DNA from: Phragmites australis
Lineage: Eukaryota > Streptophyta > Magnoliopsida > Poales > Poaceae
Assembly (NCBI RefSeq): GCF_958298935.1
Contig: NC_084925.1
Location: 13,451,001-13,515,000, forward strand
Direction: 5' to 3'
Length of the DNA stretch: 64,000 bases
Below, one piece after another: positions 11,001-21,633 of the stretch. Position numbers and translations under genes: made by a program. Each line of letters starts with the position of its first letter. Positions within the stretch are counted from its first letter, which is position 1. The notes beneath the pieces were generated by a model that worked only from the letters and a program-made list of their open reading frames with translations, was not told the DNA's origin and searched no databases.

Positions 11001-11361
11001 TGAGTACTCTACATATAAAGAGCAGAGGAAGGAGGAAGCTAGAGATAAAGCCGACGAGGGAGGGAGGGAGGTTGTCGAAAGAGTGAGATAACCATGAATG
11101 AGTCAATAGATAGAATGTATACAAATATAATATTGTAAATGAGTACGTTACGACCATATTTAACAAAAAAAGGTCACATATTACATAGTAAAATAGGCAT
11201 AAAGGTACTAACAGTTGACACATTGATCTTACAAGTCACATCATCTTACATAGCAAAATAATGATGATTACAACCAGAACTAGGATTATGACATCTTTAC
11301 ATGTGAAATCACACTTCTTCTTATTTTTGATGTTAGCCAATTTTAGCTCGGCTTGGATAAC

Positions 11362-11565
11362 TTAACTGTTGTATGCCGCAACAGCTTCATGTTTGGACTT
11401 GCATCCTTTGTAATATGCTCCTTTGAATCCATTAACTTGTGTGTGGCATTCCTCCCAACTGGAGAACACTCGGAGTGCAAATAGTTGTCCATCAGGCCAA
11501 TACACACAATGAATATCATGAACACATCTAGCACCCAACAGGCAAGAAAATACAGTTGACTTCAT
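11362..11565 (-). pseudogene. RNase H1 N-terminal (hybrid-binding) domain fragment inside the CACTA element
   Basis: The minus frame has SSWEECHTQVNGFKGAYYKG followed by SKHEAVAAY. It matches the second half of the small RNA/DNA hybrid-binding domain of RNase H1 (PF01693; family form SWEEC..QVNGF.G..YKGF...EEA..AY). The first half (normally YVVFVGR.PGVY) looks frameshifted, with similar sequence in another frame. There is no RNase H catalytic part next to it. It lies between the TnpA-like gene and the TNP2 remnant, on the same strand. Confidence 0.6.
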
Positions 11566-11739
11566 GAATTCAATGTGCTATTAAAGATAACTTTCATCTT
11601 CCTGTCTATGGCAAAACTTCCATTAAACATGCATAAGTGCACAAAAGCATTCATTCGGGAAATCTATACAAGCAACGACCTGCGGTCTACATCAGTACGA
11701 GGTCGCGGAAAACTAATGAACAAGAATAGGAGAGGAAAT

Positions 11740-11945
11740 GAGAGGAGAGGAGACGAGAGGAGGAGGATGGCGGGATATGTCGTCATTAACCTTGGGAGTG
11801 GTGAAGGAGAGGATGGCGGGGCTCCGGGATGGGGACGACGGCCTCCGGGGATGGCGGGGCTCCGAGACGGGGAGGCTGTGGCTCCGGGACGAGGACGGCG
11901 GTGTCAGGGCTCCGGGATGGGGACGACAGTGTCGGTGAGGGTGCA
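11740..11945 (+). repeat. GC-rich minisatellite-like stretch inside the CACTA element
   Basis: Imperfect copies of GGCTCCGGGA(T/C)GGGGACGACGG recur between about 11815 and 11935 after a GAGAGGAG-rich run. Frames on both strands are open only because the sequence is repetitive. Confidence 0.7.
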
Positions 11946-12000
11946 AGGAAGGGAAAAAATTTCTAAGTGTCAGAGGGCGCGAGGTGTCGAGTAGTATTAT

Positions 12001-12190
12001 AGAGGGAGGACTTTCACTGCCGGCTGAAGAAGTCCATCGGCAGTGAAAGGTGACCTTCACTGCCGGCTCAATAGGACAATCGGCAGTGAAATCCTTTCAC
12101 TGCCAGTCCAAAGTCCAGCGGCAGTAGAAGGGGTTTCACTGCCAGTCGAATATGTGCACCGGCAGTGAAACCCCTTTCACTGCAGGTACA
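12001..12190. repeat. Internal CACTGCCGG-type hairpin array of the CACTA element
   Basis: Four or more palindromic units of the form CACTGCCGGC...CGGCAGTG lie in tandem, of the same type as the arrays at both ends but 2.8 kb inside the right end. It may be the former terminus of a second, merged element or an internal control array between the two transposon genes. Confidence 0.75.
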
Positions 12191-12216
12191 TGCAACAAAA
12201 AAAATTTATTTGGCTG

Positions 12217-12286
12217 CGCGCGCGCTGAGACTTGAACCCACGATTTGCTCCAAGTAAAACTGAACAAACCGCTATGCTACTCGAAT
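12217..12286 (-). other. tRNA-like split-promoter sequence
   Basis: On the minus strand TAGCATAGCGG (12279-12269) fits a pol III A box. GGTTCAAGTCT (12239-12229), 29 bases further on, resembles a B box with two mismatches. A full cloverleaf was not confirmed; it may be a tRNA-derived scrap in the CACTA element. Confidence 0.25.
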
Positions 12287-12459
12287 GTTTTCAATTGATT
12301 TTTTCCTATATGTATTTATTAATATTATGTTAACCTAAAATCCTAATACATATTTATTTAAATTACAAATTGAAGCTTCCATAACATAAGTGAGGTATAA
12401 TTGCATCTAAAATAAATTCATACATAATAATTAATACAATTTAGCTACTTTGGCTTAAC

Positions 12460-13922
12460 GATTCACCCTTCATTATGATCACGGCGTACATAGTGTGGTT
12501 CATCGGTGCCTTCCATGGGACCTAGGTCGACGTTCTCTCTGAAAGGAGGTAGTGCATCGAATTGATTGTGGTCTTCCTCATCAACAACATTCTCCAGTTC
12601 GACAGTCCTTCTTTTTCCTTGAAGAACCACATTGTGCTCATCCTTGTTAGTCGGGTCCGGATCCTTTACATAGAAGACTTGCATAACGTCATTCGCAAGT
12701 ACGAATGGTTCTTCTCTGTATCCAATGAGTTTTTGATCCACTATAGTCATACCATACTTGTCAATCTTCACACCCTCGGGAGTCTGATCCATTGGCATCG
12801 GAAAAGAGGAACCTTTAACACTCCATAGTCGAGCTCCCAGATCTCCTCTATGAATCTGTAGTAGGTCTTCCTATTTCCACTGCAGTCGTAGGTATCTATA
12901 CGGACACCGCTATTTTGGTTGGCGCTCTTATTATCCTAAGCTCTCATATAAAATGTCCATTTATATCGTAACCTTGGAATGTGAGGATTGTAGTTGACAA
13001 TCCGTGAGCCAACACATTCAATTGAGCACACTCCATCTACTTATTCATCACCTCTCTATGTAACCAGGCGCCAAAATGATCCCGGTACTCTCGTGCAATA
13101 CAAACATCGAACTTCCCTGGGTTTCTAGTGTGTAGTATGGTCTGGTGTTCTTCGGCATACGGGTCCACTACAACTGATTGTTGTAGAATTGTGAAATGTG
13201 CTTGTGTGAATGAAACGGGGTCGTCTGTGCGGAATGATTTTGCACCTATCACCCCTTTCCCCTGTAGCCTCATGGCGATTTTCCTTTGAAAGCCTATTTT
13301 CCTTTGGAAGTAATTTCTTCAAGAACAGTGACAACTCTGCGAAGCTTGTATCAGACCACCCATTGCATGCCTTCAATTGGAGAAGTGAAAGCACGGTACG
13401 CAACTTTGTGTTCTCCTTCTCACAGCTCACGAACAACGGTGTTTTAAAGTCCTCTACCATACGCTGGAACTTTTGAAACTCTCTTTCATTGGTGAAGTTC
13501 CCCTTCCCATTGCGCAACATCTGCTCCAGATCATCGACATTGGTGTTGGCCAACATCTCCTCTAGATCATCATTGGCCAATGTATCGTCGGCAGACGGCA
13601 TACTGATGTATTCGTCGACTGGTATATTGGTGCACATGTCTTAGTCTTCTCTTCCAATGTATTGCCCTTCCTGTACGATCTCAGCTTCATCGTGCTCGGT
13701 CCAACGGGTATAGCCAGGCATAAAGCCCCTTGATATCAAGTGGGAATGTATCTGCTGGGTGGTGGAGAACTCCTTCTTGTTCTCGCAATCGACGCATGTA
13801 CAACATATGTATTGAGACTGTGTATTTGACTTGTGCGCCGCAGCTGCTACCAAGAAACCCTCCACGCCATTCTTGTACTTTGCGCTCACACGGCTCGCAC
13901 CGTACATCCAACTTCTATCCAT
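12460..13922 (-). pseudogene. CACTA TNP2-type transposase with the catalytic core deleted
   Basis: The start MDRSWMYGASRVS at 13922 and CCTCVDCENKKEF..HLISRGFMPGYTRW form the transposase-associated zinc-binding domain typical of TNP2 N-termini. The next part (13637-13300) ends in NGWSDTSFAELSLFLKKLLP. Then, near 13290, the sequence jumps to the C-terminal part (DPYAEEHQTIL, 13270-13037), a frameshifted DUF4216 (GYDINGH ... YYRFIEEIWELDYG, 12990-12815) and KYGMTIVD ... NVVDEEDHNQFDALPPF (12798-12463). The whole central Tnp2 nuclease domain, several hundred residues in intact copies, is missing. It has frameshifts as well, so no transposase is made. Confidence 0.85.
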
Positions 13923-14744
13923 CTACAATTATATCATTATTGTAAATCTAAATTTAAAATACTACAAGATTTTGCGATCAACAACAAATAAATTACCTTG
14001 CCATCTCCTACCGGCAATTGGCCCGGGTTGGAGGAGCCACCTTTTTTATGCTTTCGTGTCCGCTTCCGATGAGTATTTGTTGATGCCATCCCTAGAAATT
14101 TTCTTTACTATTCAACCCCTTAAAAATGAAAAATAAATACTCTCATACCTAAAAATTCTATATTGAAGGTTGCTAATTAAATAAAATATAAAAAATACAA
14201 CTGGATCTTGCTACATACCTAAATATCATGGCTAATTTTTCTAATTCATTAAAAATCAAAAATAAATATGCTCATACCTAAAATTTCTATATTGTAGACC
14301 TCTAAATTTATTCCTATGGTTCATTAGGATCAATTTTGAAGATTTGCCTAGGTCTCTATAGGGATAAGATCAACTTTGATTTTTCAAGTAACATTTTGAG
14401 TTAAAATACTAAATATAGGATTAACCTTGGGGATTTCAACTTACTTGAGCTCAAGAGGCTCCTGATAGATGCTTGCTTGTTGTTGGGGAAAATCTAGAGT
14501 TCACTTGCCCTAAAAAATGAAGAAAAAGTAAATGAGCAAATGGAGAGGAAAGAAGGGATTTTGTTTGGATAGCTAGAGAGAGCTCATCTAGACCTCCTTC
14601 TTGACTAAAATTGAGCTTGAGTGGTGGCAGAATCAATGCGGGAGAAGGGATGAAGTGGTTATTACCATAGGAGATTTTGTAAGGAAGAGAGTTCTGAAAT
14701 GGCTCTGTTAGCTCGAGGTAGAAGAAGCTGGGGAAGAAGAGGAC
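13923..14744. other. CACTA 5' non-coding region
   Basis: AT-rich with a repeated CTCATACCTAAA.TTCTATATTG phrase near 14131 and 14272. This is where the transposase promoter and leader would lie on the minus strand. No TATA box stands out. Confidence 0.4.
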
Positions 14745-15013
14745 ATTACTGCCGGCTCATATAATCCGCCGATAGTGATGTACATATATCACTACCGATC
14801 AGTGGATTAAGCCAGCAGTAGTACCTAGCATTCTCATCACTGCCGGCTCAATCCATCAGCCAACAGTGATGACCCTAATTACTGCTGTTTCATAAGCCAC
14901 GATGAATGATTGATTCTTCCCGCGCGGCTTATGAACCAGCAGTGATGCCCTATCACTACTGGCTCATGAGGGGTAGTGATAAGCCGGCATATAAGTTAAG
15001 TTCTGTAGTAGTG
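14745..15013. repeat. Right subterminal repeat array and terminus of the CACTA element
   Basis: Repeated CACTGCCGGCTCA.T and AGCCAGCAGTGATG words form inverted pairs up to the terminus GTTCTGTAGTAGTG (15000-15013). Confidence 0.8.
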
Positions 15014-15372
15014 ATTGTTGCTCAGATAGCTATAGAGCTGGAGAACATCACCTATCTAGCTAACCTGTACAGTCGTATCCAGCTAACCTGTATGGTGTGT
15101 AACTCCTAACATGTCTGTATTGATCATGAAGCACATTATTTAAATCATTGTCAACGCGTATTTTAGAGCACATTATTTAACCCCAACATAACCATCATGA
15201 AGCACATTATTTAAATCAGTATTTTACAGAAAATATAAATTTAACCCCAATGTTTTAATGCATAACTATTAAGTGTTTGTATGGTTCTAGTGTTGTTTCA
15301 GGAACCTGATGGAAAATCACTTGATAGGACCCATTTCATCGTTCATTGGGAATTTACTGCCATGCAATACTT
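15014..15372 (+). pseudogene. LRR receptor-like kinase relic, LRR exons
   Basis: Directly after the CACTA terminus the frame reads IVAQIAIELENITYLANL (15014-15067), like the first leucine-rich repeat of LRR-VIII-2 kinases (VVGQIPAELQNLTYL). A second exon is bounded by TGTTTCAG and GTAAGA at 15302-15372. It encodes a typical LRR (HLIGPISSFIG, then FTAMQYL after a frameshift) and is 71 nt, one less than the 72-nt LRR exon usual in this family. With the fragment at 5981-6150 this is one gene on the plus strand split by the CACTA element. No kinase domain is seen downstream. Confidence 0.65.
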
Positions 15373-16060
15373 GTAAGAATAATACTAAGCTCAATATTCT
15401 TGTACCATCCATCAGTTAGTGTTTTGTCTTCACTCTTAATCATGCTCCATCTTTTTAACTCTTAACCATCAGTTATATCAGCATGATAATACCTCTCTTG
15501 CACACACAATCCTATGCTAGATGTTTGCATTGGAGACAAATGCCCTTCATTTGCATGTTAAAAGATGTATGATTTTTGTCTTTTTCCTGTTACAAGACGT
15601 CTGGATAACATGGACTTGAACTTTTTTTTTTTTTGAGTGATTGATCTCCAACCTAGCCTTTGATTGCTGAAGCGAAAGAATCGCTGGTGTGTCAGTTCCT
15701 CATGACTCATGGGTATTACTGTGTCCATTTGGCAGATCTTTGAAGATGATTCAGACTTCAGATTAAGAATGCTATTTTTTGATCACTTAGAAAGTAACCT
15801 AGAACATCCATTTCTATTTTCTTCACGCTGTACATAACCCTGGAATTTTGTACATGTAACTATAATTGGTATGCACAACCTTTGTGAGAAATTATCTGAA
15901 CATTGTACTTACGTTCAGCACTTTGAAAATGCACAACCTTTGTGAAAAATTAGTTAGAACAAAGTATAGGACTACAGAAATTTGATTACATTACTGTTTA
16001 CATTTATATTCGTATAGATTAAAGGGATATTATTGTAGGCATGTCTCATTGCCATGCATG
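15373..16060. other. Low-copy sequence, no gene seen
   Basis: Intron-like AT-rich sequence following the LRR exon. It has a T run at 15625-15637 and a repeated TGCACAACCTTTGTGA.AAATTA phrase (about 15871 and 15931). No further LRR or kinase exon is recognised. Confidence 0.4.
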
Positions 16061-16065
16061 TATCA

Positions 16066-16431
16066 TGTTACGAAATTAGCCATCAGCGGAAGCAACGGAT
16101 GGATCTACCGAGATGATGCACATGATCACAGACGACACCAGAGGTATGATATTTTTTCACGAGGTTCAGCCGAAGCCTACATCCCCGAGGCATGACTACG
16201 GGCGCTCCTCCCCAACTAGCAACACCGGTCGCTTCCCGGGGTTCTCGCAGACTTGCTGCCCCCTGCAAACCTGTTGCTATACCGTCATGATTACAAACAG
16301 CGGCCCTCCTCTCATATTTATAAGGAGGCCTAGATACAGGAGTCTTATTAGGATTCCACCATGTACCGCTAATACAACTTTAAGTACTATACGTAACCAG
16401 CTCCGTACAATTATTCGACACATATCTAACA
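16066..16431 (-). repeat. 3' LTR (minus-strand element) of the small copia
   Basis: On the minus strand it begins TGTTAGATATGTG at 16431 and ends CGTAACA at 16066. It is 366 bp, the same length as its partner, with scattered substitutions. It contains TATAAATA at 16322-16315. Confidence 0.88.
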
Positions 16432-16654
16432 AACTCCACCTTGGAGAATAATTTGCCATCTTGAAGCTGTCATGTATGAACCTCCATGTACACCGGACTT
16501 GAATCGTTGCCTTTGCCGCTAAACGAGAGCTGCCCGATGAGTTTTATTCACCGCCTTCCAAAGACTCTGCTATCCCTGCAACTTCAGACTCCATGACTCC
16601 ACCTACAACTGAGCACATTTCTCTTCTATCAACACATTCTCCTTGAGCGAAATC

Positions 16655-16774
16655 CGATTCCTCTTTAGCCTTGACACATGCCTAACTCCCCGAAGCACAC
16701 AACTTCATTATAGATCTTGATTTTGATAGCACATACTCCAATAGCACGGTAGCCTGCATCATCACATAAGTAGA
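16655..16774 (-). pseudogene. Copia pol scrap (protease to GAG-pre-integrase boundary)
   Basis: The minus frame GYRAIGVCAIKIKIYNEVV followed by GLKRNRISL resembles the copia stretch VxGIGTxxIKMxDG(V/I)V ... LKRNLISL just after the protease. It is about 40 residues, broken by a TAA. It is the only recognisable coding trace in this element and sets its superfamily and strand. Confidence 0.6.
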
Positions 16775-18895
16775 TACAACCAAAATCACAAAACTTCATG
16801 AAGAAAATTGCTCCCTGATGGGCGTCACATGGAAAAAAAACCAATTGAATCCGACATCTACACTCCCAATTGACTGTTTCTTGATACTGAGAACTTCACT
16901 GTTGCTTTCCGAGTCACACATAGAAATTGCCACACTAGCATTGTTCTTTCACCTGACTGTTTAGGTTACGATTCTCCAACATCTTACACCGTAGCCTCCT
17001 GTAGTCCCAGACCAACTAGATTACTCCAGTTGCAAGTGAAGATTTCCATAATCTCTACTTCCTTCCAATTCAGCCCTTGAAGCTTCTTCACGCCCATCGA
17101 TCCACACTTCAGAAATCTTGTGGCCACAATTCGAATTAATCCGTGCCCTTACTGATTTGGAAGAGCGCAAGCCCTCTCCAATGCAAACCTGCATCTTGAG
17201 CTCGCGCCACGTGTTGCCACGCCACAGAGAATAACCACCACTAGCCCTCACGCTCCTATCTTGATGTCACCAGTCTCATCGTCTCTAGCGCCGCGGAATG
17301 ACTAGCCTGCCGCCACCAGCCTGTCCGCCCTGCACCACGGTATGTTCACCCTCCAAGTGAACTATCCTTCGGGCTTCCTTGGACTGTTTGCCATGTGCCC
17401 GCAAACTATCCTGCTTCCACTGTCGAACTCTCATCAGTTGTCATGCGCATCACGACCAAAACACCATCGACATCCCATGCTCATTACCGAGCATCGCAAC
17501 ATTGGCCTGAGGTCTGACCAACTGATTGCTTGCCTCTCCTCCTTCTCCTGTTGCAGTATTCATCAGCGTCTCTGTGACATCATGTCATGCTCTAGCACCT
17601 GCGCTCCTCGTGTCTCTGACCTTCTGTCACACTCCAACACTCACGCATCCAGTGCACGTCCCTACGACACATCTTACCACATGTACGCCGATCCATCCGA
17701 CACCTTGCCGAACCAGACTATTCGCCTCTATGAATTGTCTACCGAGTTCATCACTAAACCCGTCTGTCGTCGTCGAACCGCCCAATGCAAACCCACTAGT
17801 TCACACGCGTCGTCTGCCGAGTCACCAGAATCACACGCCACTACATGCCCATGCAGAACCGAGTGCTATAGGCCTAGCGCCCGAGCCGCTCCTGGACTCC
17901 ACGCGCAACAGCCGGCCTGCCATGCATGCCTGTACACGCGACCGAAGCACATGCCACGCACATCCTGATCGAGTCCCACTCCATCGCGCCTGCTCGACTG
18001 ACCCCGATCTGGACTCCAATCGCATCACGTCAGCCTGCTCCTCACAGTCGGTACCAAAAGCAGGCAGTCCTCTTGTCCAACCAGGCCATCCACGCTGACC
18101 AACTCTGCTGTATCGAATTGATTTCTTATTAGCCAGCAATTCAATTCGAAAAGCACCTACCGACTAATCGCGTCCATCTGCATGTAGCCACAGCTAGCCC
18201 ACATTTGATCGAACTGATCTGGACACCAAAAAAATATCAGACTCCTGACTGCCCAAACTGACTGATCCTGCAAGCTACGTGACCAATCCTCATGGGCCTT
18301 CCAGCCTTCACACCGAACGACTCTCCATCCTGCTGACCAGCCGACTGCATGCAGACACCTTGTTCCGAACCGCCGCCTGACTCTTGCACGCGGTGCGGAC
18401 TCTGCCAGAGCCCTACAGCGACACGTATCTGTCACGGATCCTCCTCGCACCAGCACATCTCCAGGCCTGGGCGCCTCGCGTCTGGTGCAACTCACCGATG
18501 TAACTGAACATGACAGTGACTCTCTCACCAGCACATCTCCGTTTGCGCACACCAAGCTGCCCGCGCGCTCCCTCGGCGACACACCTTGCTCGCATGCAGC
18601 TCAACCGCATGCTTCACATGTGTGCGGCATGCCCGAACCGCTTGTGTGTCTTGGCCACAGCCGCCGATTTTCTTGCTCGACCATGGTCTCTTCCGATGAC
18701 AATTCCACCGATGCTAGCGTCAACCCGCCGCGGCCACAAGTGCCTTGCCTGCACATATCGGCCGCTGCCATATTGCTCCACCTTGCGTCGTATCCACCTG
18801 CACTGCCTGTGCATTCCACGACGCCTTGTTTAGAAGCATAGTGCTCGCACCTCTACGTGATCTTCGACGCAACGTCTCTAGATCCAATTCAACCA

Positions 18896-18908
18896 TGGCT
18901 CTGGTACC
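18896..18908 (-). other. Primer-binding site of the small copia
   Basis: TGGTACCAGAGCC on the minus strand, three bases after the 5' LTR end, complements the 3' end of initiator tRNA-Met with one change from the usual TGGTATCAGAGC. Confidence 0.75.
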
Positions 18909-18911
18909 ACT

Positions 18912-19277
18912 TGTTAGGAAATTAGCCATCAGTGGAAGCAATGGATAGATCTATCGAGATGATGCACACGATCACAGACGACACCAGAGGCACGATATTT
19001 GTTAACGAGATTCAGCTGAAGCCTACATCCCAGGGGCATGACTACGGGTGCTCCTCCCCAACTAGCAACACCGGTCGCTTCCCGAGGTTCCCGCAGACTT
19101 GTTGCCCCCTGTGAACCTATTGCTATGCCGTCATGATTACAAACAGAGGCCCTCCTCTCATATTTATAAGGAGGCCTGGATATAGGAGTCCTACTAGGAT
19201 TTCACCATGTACCGCTAATACAACTTTAAGTCCTATACGTAATCAACTCCGTACAATTATTCGATACATATCTAATA
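18912..19277 (-). repeat. 5' LTR of the small copia
   Basis: Minus-strand start TATTAGATATG (the canonical TG has become TA), end CCTAACA. A TATAAATA box at 19168-19161 marks its promoter. Confidence 0.88.
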
Positions 19278-19282
19278 TATCA

Positions 19283-20650
19283 TGTTGAGTAGCCTATAAG
19301 AAAATCAGACCTGATCAAAATGTGGGAGCTTTCTCTTGTCTTGCTAACTTACAAGTGGTATGTACCAAGCCACCAAAAGCTGTGTAGTTCATCTGCTTTG
19401 TTCTATCTGATTTGTATACCACGGCCTCACAATAATTATATACTGCATTCCTTCACAAAACTGTAAAGAATTATTGCATATGCTCTCAGAAATGTTCAGT
19501 TCCATATATGTTAGTTCATTTCTATTTTCTTTTTTGTAATTCTCTAACAAAATTTCTTGCGTTTAGGGTTTTCACAGGAGGTGGATATAATGAACTATTG
19601 AAACGACTAATGGTTTTGCTGAGTTCTACCTTAGACAGGTGCAGTAGGTTCCTTCAATTCCCTTCCCAAATATTTTCCTTATGTTGCTCTTTAACATGCA
19701 CAAGCCAGCCCAACAAAAGGTTTCTCTTTGATACGCACAATCCATGCCTATTGCATGATTTTCAATGCGAGAAGTGGATGCATGAATCTTTTTAGGATCT
19801 ACTTTCTGATGCATCATTTATTACCTACACATTTTCGACTCTAATGACTGAATGAGTGCAAATAGATTATTTCTGTGTTAACCAAATTACAAGTTCTTAG
19901 TGTTCCTGCCAATATCATCTGAAAGTCTGCAGGTTGCAGCTTAAAGTGTTAAGAAAAATGTGCCTGGTGATCTATTGGCAAAGAAAGGGCAGGCTAAATC
20001 AACAAGGATCCTTTCTAAACACATTGTTCTGAAATTTTGACATTCCCCATTACTTGCAAAGGATAGCCGACAAGTGTTCTGAGGTCACCGGTGACCTGAT
20101 AAATGGCCTTCCTGAAAAATATACTTTTGTTTTGATTCAGTATACTTATGTAGGAGATAAGTAGCAACATCTTTTGATGTCCAATGTACTGCTCCCACTA
20201 GAAGAGCTACTCGAACGCAAATTACTATATAAAATATTTGTTTGACTATTGGTCTGCATTCCATTTGTCTGTAGCAACCAAAATTATATGCTTAATTACA
20301 CTGTTCATTACTTTCCGCTGGACGGACTGAAACCGTGTTTACTTAAGCTAGACATATTTAGATATGTTTACACCCCTCGCTCTCTCTCCCGCTTGCGCTC
20401 CGTGGACTATGGCTCACCTTGAGTTGTCTTTGAGGGAAAAAATGTATTCTATTGATATATTGGGTGTCGGATTTTGGAGCCATTGCAACCCACGAGCACC
20501 TTACTAGTCATTGGTAACATCGGTGTTAGGCCATCTGATTTTGGGAATCTGACGGTGCAAGCTGACGAGGATGAGGACTATGGCAATGAGGATTAGGCGT
20601 AGTCATCCTCTCCTTGTATGCGCTAACAGTTCTGGTGTTGTAAAATGTAA
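19283..20650 (+). other. Low-copy sequence with exon-like scraps, gene not recognised
   Basis: 19567-19638 is a 72-nt open stretch between TTTAG and GTGCAG, reading VFTGGGYNELLKRLMVLL. 19933-20040 follows TGCAG and reads KKNVPGDLLAKKGQAKSTR before a stop. Near 20535-20594 GNLTVQADEDEDYGNED precedes TAG. Together they may be decayed exons of one plus-strand gene, but I cannot name it and the joins are not established. Confidence 0.3.
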
Positions 20651-21513
20651 ATAGTGTTTCAAGTAGTTTGCACAGCTAGCCGCGATGGCTAATGTTATTT
20701 AGTTGTCCTGTGTAACTTTTCTGTTTCCCAATAATTGTTTGGTAGTTGCCTCTCATTGACACGATTTACTAGTTTTGTCAAATTTAATCCAGTATTTGAG
20801 CAGTGATTTTCTGTTGTATCACATTCTAATCCACAATAATTTTCTGTTACCATATTATGTCATTTAGCAATAATATTTGTGTTTACTGTATTGCTCTAAC
20901 AGTTCAGGTCACTTAACTGTTAGTATCATATTTTTGTGGTAGATTGCACTGGGAAAAGGCCAATTTAATATAGACTTGGTACATTGATATTGTTCAGGGC
21001 TGTTGCATCATGGCAATATCTTTCATGGTCAACACCTAGCATGTGAAAAATCTGGCCATGTGTGCATTTCCAGTTTTTAAAAACTAAGCATGAACGAAGA
21101 TATGTCAATGAACTTTTTGGTGCAATCAGGATTGTTACAAATACAGTTAAAAAAGAATTGTTACGAATATAGTATGTGACAGGTGGAGAAATTAAGCCAC
21201 TGAAGCTAGATGGAGATTGGCAATGACATTTTTGGGACAAGATTTAGGTCCTCTGCTACCAATTGTGGGCAAAATCAATTGAAAATGTAGTCTATGCAAA
21301 TTATTCATATTTAGTTCAGATATGCCGCTATAATAAATTACAAAGAATACACTTTCTGTTCACCATATCAGCTGGAGTACAAAGATCTTTGTACTATGAA
21401 TTGGATTGCTTTTACAAAATTCACTCTAAAGAAAAGAAAAAAAGAAAAGAAACTAATCACATTCTATTTCAATGAAGTAACTTTTACAACTTTACAACTA
21501 AGCACATTCTATT
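20651..21513. other. AT-rich low-copy sequence, nothing recognised
   Basis: No coding, repeat or terminal-repeat signal identified by eye on either strand. Confidence 0.4.
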
Positions 21514-21633
21514 TCAGTTTCGCGGTGCCAGATGCTTCCCTGCAGAAGCTGGCGCCGCGTCTCCCTTGAAGATGTCGTTGCCGGTGAGGTTGCAGAACTT
21601 GCCAGTTATCTTCTTTGCTGTTTTTTGCGCGCA
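21514..21633 (-). pseudogene. Fragment resembling a plant DUF4057-type protein
   Basis: The minus frame reads TAKKITGKFCNLTGNDIF, then KGDAAPASAGKHLAPRN and a stop. It resembles the (L/M)(T/S)GNDIFKGD.PP.SA.K.L repeat in plant DUF4057 proteins. It is about 38 residues, with no further part nearby. Function unknown. Confidence 0.35.

Larger units (their letters stand above)
6362..15013 (-). mobile_element. CACTA (En/Spm-type) DNA transposon, 8652 bp, minus-strand genes
   Basis: The left end reads CACTGCTACAGAAC. The right end reads GTTCTGTAGTAGTG, the reverse complement of CACTACTACAGAAC, so the terminal inverted repeats match at 13 of 14 positions. Both ends carry subterminal arrays of CACTGCCGG-type palindromes. 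Inside, on the minus strand, lie a TNP2-type transposase remnant (13922-12460) and a TnpA/PF03004-like gene that runs into a Ulp1-like C48 domain (11000-7352), the gene order of grass CACTA elements. The core of TNP2 is deleted, so the element is non-autonomous. It interrupts the LRR-RLK relic whose exons lie on either side. Confidence 0.88.
16066..19277 (-). mobile_element. Small non-autonomous Ty1/copia element with intact ends
   Basis: Two direct repeats of 366 bp (16066-16431 and 18912-19277) flank 2480 bp, and TATCA is duplicated at 16061-16065 and 19278-19282. On the minus strand the 5' LTR is followed by TGGTACCAGAGCC (18908-18896), a tRNA-Met primer site, and a purine-rich CCAAGGTGGAG precedes the 3' LTR. 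The interior has no gag-pol frame; only a scrap of pol is left (16655-16774). Long open frames at 17342-18140 lie in C-rich sequence and match nothing. The size suggests a deletion derivative mobilised by helper proteins. Confidence 0.88.

Noticed and set aside
11575..12060. Frames of up to 139 codons on both strands inside the CACTA element
   Set aside because: Translation of a GC-rich minisatellite between transposon genes.
6359..15016. 3-bp target-site duplication of the CACTA element
   Set aside because: Flanks are TAT and ATT, which do not match, so no duplication is claimed.
17342..18582. Long overlapping open frames (up to ~208 codons) on both strands
   Set aside because: They lie in the C-rich interior of a small copia element, have biased composition (Cys, His, Pro, Ser, Thr), no motif, and occur in several frames at once.
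20460..20520. Kinase activation-loop motif (VSDFGAIATHEHLT)
   Set aside because: Only a few residues match and a stop follows at once; no other kinase block is nearby.
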